Shown: piece after piece, positions 46,022 through 56,481 of the stretch
How the letters are laid out: each line of letters opens with the position of its first letter
How positions within the stretch are numbered: position 1 is the stretch's first letter
Source: Stramonita haemastoma
Taxonomy: Eukaryota > Mollusca > Gastropoda > Neogastropoda > Muricidae
DNA length: 64,000 nucleotides
Direction: 5' to 3'
NCBI GenBank assembly: GCA_030674155.1
Contig: CM060336.1
Span: 1,401,342-1,465,341 of the forward strand
Program-made: the position numbers and the translations under genes
Notes under the pieces: model-generated
Database searches by the model: none
The model's input: only the letters and a program-made list of their open reading frames with translations
Told to the model about the DNA's origin: nothing

Positions 46022-46204
46022 AAAATATTTACACTGGATGAGTTATTAAACAACCTTTCAGAACTTCTCGAGAGGCAAAAGTTTTTCACATTCTGTCTTG
46101 TTTCTCTCTCCCCTCATCATCTCTGCTGAGGAAAGTCTGGTTATGAACCGTGGTTTGTCTTTCAGCAACCAGTGGGGACTGTCTGTCTATTTATATATTT
46201 TTTT

Positions 46205-46320
46205 TTTGGTGCCTCAGCTACAACTCAGAGGCTCACCAATCGTAAGACTTTGCGTATGCTAATCCTTTATTTTTTAACCCACCATTAAGGTAGCCGTATT
46301 CTGGCTTCAGGGAGAGATTG
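46205..46320 (-). mobile_element. SINE-G tail module
   Basis: CTACAACTCAGAGGCTCACC ... GGTAGCCGTATTCTGGCTTC in reverse. A possible poly(A) signal for the photolyase (AATAAA on the - strand at 46266-46271) lies within it. Confidence 0.55.
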
Positions 46321-46581
46321 TCCAGAGTTCACACATTGTCTTTCTGCTGCCAGTGGATGACTGTCCACACACTTCACACAGCTGTGGTGATCCCTCATTT
46401 GGCCTTGCTCTTCTTCTCTTTCACACAACTTCTTCTCTTTCACACAACTGTGCAATCCTTCCACATTCTTCACTTTGCCTTCTCTTCTTCTCTTTCACAC
46501 AATTTGTGTGTATCCCTCATTTGCCTTGCTCTTCTTCTCTTTCACACAACATCTTTTCTTTCACACAACTATGGTGATCCC

Positions 46582-46658
46582 TCATTTAGCCTTGCTCTTC
46601 TTCTCCTTCCCCTCTCCCCCACTCTCAGCCTTCCTCTTCTTTGGACTGTTGGCTTTAC
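46582..46658 (-). CDS. phr6-4: (6-4) photolyase exon 10: NLS-like C-terminus
   Basis: Strong acceptor (TTGTTTCTTTCTGTGCAG on the - strand) just above 46658; stop TGA at 46584-46582. Phase matches exon 9 exactly. It encodes 24 residues after a shared Gly: [13 protein letters not shown], then a Lys/Glu-rich end. PKKRK resembles a monopartite nuclear localisation signal. If exon 9 were instead read through its donor, the protein would end after EVTRG at 47149. Confidence 0.8.
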
Positions 46659-47869
46659 CTGCACAGAAAGAAACAAAGATGAAACATGCACTACAACACA
46701 TGACATGAATCAGAGTAGTTTACTGATAAACTGACAGACGCTATAGGCAAGTGGTTGAGACTGTTTGACTTCAACCTCATAGGTCCAAGAAGTCAAGGGT
46801 TCAAATCTCGGCCGCATCTGGTGAATTAAGGGTGGGTATTTTTACGATCTCCAAAGTCAACTTCAAGTGCAGACCTGCCAGTGCCTAATTTTTTTTAATT
46901 TTTTACATATGTACATGCAGGAGATAAAACATGCAAATCTTGTCAGTCATGTCAGCCTTCGGTGGGTTATGGAAACAAAAACAAACCCAGCATACATCCC
47001 TGAAGTCAGAATGCCGCTACCTCCATGGTGGGCAAATTCCCACAGAGTTACCTAAAAGCTCACTCCAATGCATCCAACAACAGAAAAAAAAAACCACCAA
47101 AAAACCTCCCCCCCCCCAAGCCGAAAATCCCCCCCCCCCCAGGTCATTTCATCCCCTGGTCACCTCACCTCCGCTGGCTGCCTTGGTCTCCCTGTGTCGG
47201 GCGTAGGCCTCCGCCATTCTCTTGATGTTGACCTTGGAGATGACCTCGTGCTCCACGATGCGGCGCGGATAGTCACGCCCGATCACACAGCCGGCTGCCT
47301 GCTGCACGGACAGCGGGGCCTGCCAGGGTTCGTAGATGAACTTCGCGGGGAACTTGCGCAGGATCGGCAAATACTTCCTGCAAAATGACGCCAGTCCAAA
47401 ATCAACTTCCTGTGAAGTCAGAGTCACAGCTGTCTTTTTTGTTTTTTGTTGTTTTTTTTTTTTAGTCAAAGCTGTCGGTCTCCCCCCACTTTCAGCTCCT
47501 CTCAGCTGCTAATTATTCCTTCCCATCCCAGCCCAGCTGTGTTAATTATATCAGAAACTGAACACACTTGGATTTGGTAAAAGATGAAAAATTTTTTTAA
47601 AAAAACAAACAAAAAAACACTATAAATTGTTATTAATTGCTTGAGTGTTGTATTGGTCAAATGCAAGCCCTTGATTTGCTTTTTTTACAAGTCATAGCGC
47701 TATGTAAATTCCAGGTATTATTATCATTATTATTTAAAAGTAAGGGGCGCACTAAAGTTAGCACTCTTGACTGATGAATGATGTTGGATTTGTGCGCTGT
47801 GGAGTATGGCTGCCTATATGGCGAGGTGCTTGAAAACAGTCACACACACACACACAAACACACACACAC

Positions 47870-47944
<75 letters not shown>

Positions 47945-50900
47945 CTTCCCCTACTTGATGTAGTCTCCATTCTTGTCTGTCTTTTTGCCGAAAGCCACAG
48001 GACTGTAGACTCTGAAGTACTGGTAGAAGAAGGCACTGGCAGACAGCCACATCCAGTTGCCTGCGTTCAGGCTCCAGTCTGCATCCAGCAACAGCTCCTC
48101 AAACACCTGGCACCACACAGGTAAGGTACAGGTAAAGGTACAGGTGTCCCATGACCTGTGTGGTTGTAGGGGAGCGAGGCGTCAGAGACCTCAGCATCTC
48201 TAGGGGCCAGCATATTGAGGGCGGCACCCTGCACATCCAACTTCGATGTGCGAAAGAATTATCATCTTTTAAGTCTTTTTGGAAAAAAAGGTGGAAGAAT
48301 GGACCAAGAAGGTAAAAAAAAATAGACATTACGTTTTTATTTGTCCAGTGTTTAATGAAGCTCGTAAAAAATGTTGACCAAAACATGACGCTAAACATCC
48401 AAACACTTTGAAGTATAACAACTCTTTTCTTCACCAAATAAGAAGTCTCTGCTCAATGTTGTAAAATGATTGATATGATCAGAAATAACATGTAAACTTT
48501 GTGAGTTTGATATGTGTAAACAGATGATTTTTTTGTTTGTTCTATTGTAACTGTTCAAATATTTAGTTACATGTTACATATATGTTGTTCAGTTATGATT
48601 TTGTTTATTGCTGTTATGTAAAATCCTCCATATCCCAAAAGGGATGACAGGGAATAAAGAATTTGAAATTTGGAAAATTTTACAAGAAGAAAAAGGAGCA
48701 AGGCAGAAACAAAGAGAGGGATAGAAAAGAGGGAATTCCTAGCACACAATTTCCAAACGGTGGGGATGCTGTTTATACTGACAGGCCCCTGGCATCCCAC
48801 GTGGGGACTCGCATGTGTTGAAACACCGGACAGGGAATGCAGACCTAGTCAGGATCATCCATGTATGTGACGGAGGCTGCAGCCGAGTGGTTAAGACCGT
48901 TCGACTTCAACCCTATGGGCCCTTAACGTCGTGGGTTTGAACCTTGGTAGAGTCTGGGAATGAAGAATGGGGATTTTCACATTCTTCAAGGTCAACTTCA
49001 AGTGCAGAACCTGCCAGTGCCTACATTCCTTTTGTGTATATATACACATGCAGAAGAACAGACATGCACGTTAAAGATCCACATAATCCATGTCAGCATT
49101 CAATGAGTTACAGAAACACAAACATACCCAACACATATCCCCAAAGTTGGAATGCGGCTACCTTCATGGTGGGCAAAAATGGCTGCATACACAAAAATCT
49201 CACCATTGGTGAACCTCAGAGCTCTAGCAAAGAACCAACAACAACAAAAATCCATGTATATGGTTCCAGTCCACAGCAGCTTTTAGAATCTGCACTAGAC
49301 AAAAACTGGTGGCAGTGCAGTAAAAAGACGAACCTTCTGACCCTCCTCCCAGGAAATCCAGAGGTCGCCCCTGGTGAGGAAGCAGGCCACAGCGTGACGG
49401 GCAAGATGGTGGATCCAGCCCTCCTGCCGCAGCTGCGTCATGATGGCGTCGATGAACGGGTAGCCTGTGCGCCCCTGTCAGCAAGCAAGGTAGCCAGTCA
49501 CACAGTATTCCCAAATCACACATGGTATCAGTCAACACACCACACAGGTCATTCCAACATCACACAGGTATCCAGCTCTCACACACACAGGTCATTCCAA
49601 CATCACACAGGTATCCAGTCAAACACACACAGGTCATTCACAACATCAGACAGATATCCAGTCCTCACACACACAGGTCATTCACAACATCAGACAGATA
49701 TCCAGTCAACACACACACAGGTCATTCACAACATCAGACAGATATCCAGTCACACACACACACAGGTCATTCACAACATCAGACAGATATCCAGTCCCTC
49801 ACACACACAGGTCATTCACAACATCAGACAGATATCCAGTCAAACACACACACAGGTCATTCACAACATCAGACAGATATCCAGTCACACACACACACAC
49901 ACAGGTCATTCACAACATCAGACAGATATCCAGTCTCTCACACACACAGGTCATTCACAACATCAGACAGGTATCCAGTCACACACACACAGGTCATTCA
50001 CAACATCAGGTGTACAGTCACACAGGTAATTCACAACAGGTATCCAGTCACGCACACAGGTAATTCACAACATCACACAGGTATCCAGTACACACACACA
50101 CACACACAGAGGTAATTCCCAACATCAGACAGGTATCCAGTCACACACACACAGAGTAATTCCCAACATCAGACAGGTATCCAGTCACACACACACGGTA
50201 ATCCACATCAGACGGTATCCATCACACACACACACAGTACCCCCATAGACAGGTGTGTGTGTGCTGTGTACCTGTCTCCAGGCCTCTAGGTACTGGGGGT
50301 TGGTGTCCCAGGGGATCTGGATACAGACGGAGTTGCCCTCCATGTGGTCAAAGTTGGCGGTGCCGGCAGCAGCAGTGTAGAAAAACTCGCGCCACAACAG
50401 CTGACCATGCAGCGACACCGGGGGCTGGGTGTGAACCTGACACCACAGAGAGAGAGAGAGAGGTACTGTGACATGTGTCCATACTTCTTCTTCTTCGTCG
50501 AATGCTCAGAAAGCAGAAAATGGACAAGAAGGAATGACAGGAAACAAAAGGAACAAGGCAGAAAGAGAGTGATGGAAGAGAGGACATTTCTAGCACAGAA
50601 TTTCCAGAAGGTGGGGATGCTATTTATGCTGAAATCCCCCCCCCCCCCCTGCAAGCCCCACAGGGAAAGCTGTGGATACTAAACACTTATCCCCCACTGT
50701 TGGAGTGTGGCCACCTTAATGGTGAAATATAAAACAGTTGCCTTCGCAAAATCTCACCATTGGTGAACTTCAGAGCTCTAGGCCAGTGACAAAAATTCAT
50801 TTAGAAAAAAAGAGATAGAATAAAAAAACACCCCACCACATGAACACCTCTCCCATCTCACCATCTATGTCATCAGATTCAGTGTTGGCTGTTACACTCC

Positions 50901-53372
50901 AAGATGCTGCTATATGCCTTCAACATGGCTGTGTTTTGTAGTTGCTGTTTGTTTGAGTTCTTATGTTTTTGTTTGGTTGCTGTGGTGTTTTGGTTTTTTT
51001 TTGTTTGTTTGGTTTTTTCAAATTTCCTCAGCTAGAGTCATTAAATCCACAGGGAACATTTTTAAAAACAAAATATTGATTAATACATAAGACTTCTCCC
51101 CCCCCCAAAAAAAACAACAACAACAAACAAACAAAACCTCCACCCCATCCAAACAACCAACAAAACAACAACCCACAAAAGAGAACAACATCCACTCCCC
51201 CCTCCCTCCACTTGCCCCTCCCCTCTAGGAAAACAACACCAATCAAAAAAAAACCAATCTGCCCCCCTCCCCCCAAAAAAACCCCAACAAACTAACAAAC
51301 AAATAAAGCAAGAAACAAACATCAGACAAAAAAAAACACCACCCAACATAAAAACAGCAAGTAAAACAAAAACAAGACATTCACAGTACAAAACTTTCTC
51401 TCAACACTGGAGACGCTGTCTCTGCAGAGAGAGCGCCCCCTACCCAGCATCCCCCGCACAAGGGGAGCTAACCTTGTTGAGTCTGTAGACCTCCAGCAGC
51501 TTGTAGTAGAAGCAGCGTGGCGACAGACAGCCGAACTTGAGGTAGGGGCTGAGGACAGTGGTGCTGGGCTCCAAGCTGTTGGGAGACGTCTGGGGCTTCT
51601 CGAATTTACACACCCAGTTCTGGACAACACACACACAATAATAATAATGATAATAATGATAATAATAATAGTAATAATAATAATAATAATAATACATGTA
51701 GGGGGACGGATAGCCTAGTGGTCAGAACATTGCGCTGGCAATTTGACGACCTGGGTTCGAGTCCGGTCGAGGAGATATTTCTCCTGGAGTTAACATCAGT
51801 GCTGACTCCACTCTCCCCAAAAGTCCTTCGGATGAGACTTAAAACCGAGGCCCCATGTGCGAACGCACGCAGAACATCTTGCCCACACGTTAAATCCTGT
51901 TCCGCTTTTCATAAGAGTAGGCCATCGTGTGCCGGTGGGAACAGATGACATTTACAAAACTACATACACATGGGGACTGGATGTAAAAAAGCATAAGAGT
52001 GCTTATTCCATTATCCTGAATATAAAAGAATAAAAGAAAATGAAATGAATATAGCGCTATATCTTGTAAAAACAAACCAAAGCGCTTACATTCGACCCAT
52101 ACAACACACAAGCAATCAACAACTATAGTTTAAGCAAATTTGAATGTACACACCCACGCACGCGCACACACACGCATGCACACAAGATTCAAGATTCAAG
52201 ATTTAATTTGCCTTTGACCCCTCTTGGGGCATGGAGGATTTCAGAAAACAAAATCAACTGTAACATATATAATTTGCATTAATAGAATATGTTCATACAC
52301 ACACACAACACAGTGCGTGCGCACTCACACACACTTACAAAGGTTATACACTGTGGCAGGTAGATATTGAAGGCAGGGACGGATAAGAAATGGAAACAGA
52401 AGAAGACAAAAATCTTAGGTTTGAAATAAGTTATGTCTGTTGTGATGGAGGTCAGTTTTAAATTTGATGTGAGGTTTGAACTCTTCCTGGGGTAAAAAAA
52501 AACAACACAAAAAAACACCCTCTTCCTGGGGTTTTACATTCAAGTTTCTCTCCCCCTTGGGGATGCTGGGGGCCTGTCAGTATAAACACCATCCCCACCT
52601 TCTGCAATTCTTTCTGGAAGTTCCCTCTTTTGATCACTCTCTTTGTTCTACCTTGTTCCTTTTCTTCATGTCATTTTCTTGTCTTTTTTTCTGCCTTCTT
52701 GGTCCATTCTCCTGCCTTTTTTTTTCCTTCAAAGACTTGAAAGATAACAATTCTCTCCCCTGCGAAGTCGGCAATCACTTGGCTTGACCTGTTTCTGAAT
52801 GTCAGCACAACGCATTCTTCACTCATAAAACAGACAACAACAGTTGCTATCTGAGCGTTTGATGAAGAAGAAGAATTCAATTTTGAATCTAACATCATAT
52901 GATAACTTTTCCTGTGATACTGAACCTTTCATTACTTCAACTTAGAAATCTAACATTATATCTAACGTTTCCTGTGTTTTTTTACATGCATGTTGTTTAA
53001 TCTGATATTTATTGTGTGTGAAATCAGAGGCCTTGAAATCTTAATTTTTCAACTGGAGATGGTAAAGTGACATGATTTGAATGATTACCATGACTGTTTT
53101 TCTTGACATTATACTGTGAAATAAAACTTTCCAATTATTTCATTTCCTTTATTTCATATTCAGTTATTGGCCTACTTGTTCTTGGCTTCATACTTGCTTA
53201 CATTCAACAACACTAATACACGCAGTAAGCACACAAACAATGCACAAACAATATAAAGCATAACTTGCATGACACACACACAACGTTGCACATCACACAC
53301 ACACAACACACTACAACCCCAAACACACGTGGACCATCTAGAAATAAAATTTGACTTCACACACACACAACA

Positions 53373-53403
<31 letters not shown>

Positions 53404-56060
53404 CAACACACACACACACACCACACACCAAACCCAACATTCACTGTCCATCTCAGCAAATGAAACGCCAAAACACAGCTGTAATAAACTCTGACATCTT
53501 ACAGTTTTTTTTAAATGCCTGTCCATCCTCTGCAGGGCCTCAGTCTCCCCTCCAGGATGCAAACGAGGCCCACACTCTGCCTCGACCTTGCCAAGGTCGG
53601 CCAGTGAGGGCACTCCATACATGTCACTGTGGTTCTTACCCACAGGTGTGCAACAATCTGAAACATGTTGGCTGCTCATGTTATAAAGTATGGGAAGAGA
53701 TATTAACAACAAACCAAAGCATGATAAAAAATCCTAACATTCACACCCACACATACACATATACTGTAACACATGTGCTTATTATTTCTTCTTGAAATAA
53801 AAGAATGTGACTTACACAACACACACACATCAATTAATACAAATGCTGTATTATAAGAAATTCAGATGTTTTTTTACTTTTCTCGGCTACAGCTCTGAGG
53901 TTCACAATGGTGACATTTTGCGTATGTAACCTTTTCGCCTACCACTAATGTAGCTGCGTTCTGACTTCAGGGATGTATGCTGGGTTTGTTCATGTTTCTG
54001 TAACCCACTGAACGCTGACATGAATGACGGGATCTTTAACGTGCGTATTTGATCTTCTGTATGAATACATATACATGAAGGGAATTAGGATAATTGCAGG
54101 TCTGCTCTTGAAGCTGACAGGAGAGACGATAAAAATCCCCAACCTTAATACACCAGACGCTGCCAAGATTTGAACCCACGACTTCATGGACCCATGGGAT
54201 TGAAGTCAAACGGTCTTAACCACTTGGCTACAGTGTCCATCAGATAATTTTTAAAACTTGATTCTTTTTACCTGTGAGGTGTTGTGTGGACAGGGTGCAG
54301 ACAGGTTGGGGGGGAGGCCCCAGTCGTGACAGCAGCTTCTGCAGCCCCTGGTAGGTCAACGGTGGAGATCCTCCATTTTTCTCTATCGTTCTATGCAGAA
54401 AAAACACCAACATGAAAACTAAAATCTAATTTTGAAAAATATTCATAAAGATAAAAGAGAAACAAAAATGTCAACCAACAAAAACTCCCCCAAACTAAAT
54501 AAATAGACAAATCCAAATTAAAAAAAACACAAAAAAAACCCTCAACATTTCAGGGGTGGGAAAGATCAGTGGTGAGAGCTTGAGTTCAGGATCTGATGGC
54601 CGAGTTTGCCCCACCACCATGGCAACAGTGTGAGGGGATGTTTCCCCTGGAGCTAGCATCAGCACTGACTCCACTCCCCCAAAATCCTTGATATGAGACT
54701 ATACACTGAGGTCCGTGACCAAATGCACAAAGACCATCTTGTACACACATTAAAATCTGCCCCACCTTTCCAAAGAGTAGGTAATTACATATTCCAGGTT
54801 CTTTTCAGATAAATAATCAGATTTTAAGAAAGAAACTGCACAGTAACCATCCATCCCCCCCCCCTCCAGAGAAAAGTGTTGAACTCTTGCATTAGCCAAA
54901 TTTAACAACACACATGAGGGGATAGCTAAGCGGTCAGAGCACTGGCTTTCCCCAAGAAAAAGTTAAGCAGCATAAAGCGTGGTTACCAGTTGGAGGGTGA
55001 CCGTTTACGCGCCTTGGCTTCAGCACAGTCCCACCAGTTCACCCAGCTGTCAATGGGTACCTGCCCTCGTTAGGGTCAGGGAAGGTAAAGCAGCGAGGGA
55101 GAGGAGATGGGCGCCGCCCTCAATATGCTGGCCCCTAGAGAAGCTGAGGTCTCTGATGCCTTGCTCCCCTACGACCACACAGGCTATGGGACACCATTAC
55201 CTTTACAAGAGAAATCTCCAGACGCCAAACACTCACTTGTCCACATCAAACAGGGTGTGGGAGACACACTTGACCACCTGCACGTCATGTGACCTGGCGA
55301 CCTCTTCCACCTCCTGGTCTCTCTGCCGGGCGTAGGGCTCCGTGTCCACCTCAAAGGTCAGCCGCGTGATCCTCCACTCCTTGAACAGCTTGGGAAACAT
55401 GTCTTGGGGTCTCCCCTTCACCACAAACAGTCTGAAACAAAGCCAAATCCCAGTTTGATCCAATTTTTTTTCACACGTTACAGCTCCAGATCAAATCAAA
55501 TCAAATCAAATCTTTTATATTTATTTCAAGATAATGAAGAAGCACTCATGTGCTTTTTTACATCCAGTCCCCAAAGTTTAACAAGGCTGAAATTTTGAGT
55601 ATGCGACCATTTTCCCATTATTAAGGTAGCGCATTCTTACTTCCAGGAATGATGTCTAAAAAAAAAAGGGGGGACACCAGTGTGCATGTGCTTTTTAAAA
55701 ATGTCTGTCATTTGTTCCCATCAGTACTTTAACAGGTATGTTCTTCTGAAAAGGCTGGACATGTGTGCAAGATGTTCTGCCATTTTTGTGCTTTGGAGTG
55801 GAGTCAGTACTGATGTTAATAGAAGAGAAAAAGGGCTTACCCAGTACACATGCACTGTGCGCAGTTGTATGTTTCTGTAAAACCAGTAATGGGTGATAGG
55901 AAGTTAAAGCGTTAATAGATGGTTGGTTACCCTATAGCAGGTTACCTGTAGGGAAAAGGTTAATTAATCATTACAACATCACATATGTATCATGTTCTTT
56001 CTGGTTTCTGCTTTTTTACATGCATTCATGAACATACAAGTGTTTCAGAGAAAAACAAGC

Positions 56061-56098
<38 letters not shown>

Positions 56099-56119
56099 CA
56101 CACACCCACACACACACAT

Positions 56120-56166
<47 letters not shown>

Positions 56167-56167
56167 A

Positions 56168-56205
<38 letters not shown>

Positions 56206-56352
56206 ATATATATATATAAATATATATATGCTTATCCCGGTTTCTGTGGCGTTTAGCGACTGACAGTCATAGACTCCCCTGGATAGGACGTAGTATATAT
56301 GTATGTATATCTATGTACATATGTATATTACATATTATATATATATTACATA

Positions 56353-56392
<40 letters not shown>

Positions 56393-56428
56393 TAATATAT
56401 ATATATAATATATATTGTGTGTGTGTGT

Positions 56429-56481
<53 letters not shown>

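Noticed and set aside
46318..46734. 138-residue forward frame rich in Ser/Phe/Leu
   Set aside because: Antisense to the last photolyase exon and built on a TTCTCTTTCACACAAC-type repeat.
47149..47469. Photolyase ending at the TGA at 47151-47149
   Set aside because: A good donor at 47168 and a phase-matched last exon with a strong acceptor at 46658 give a better end; kept as a possible isoform.
48944..50115. 361- and 197-residue forward frames
   Set aside because: They run antisense to photolyase exon 7 and through the CA-rich minisatellite and a SINE-G.
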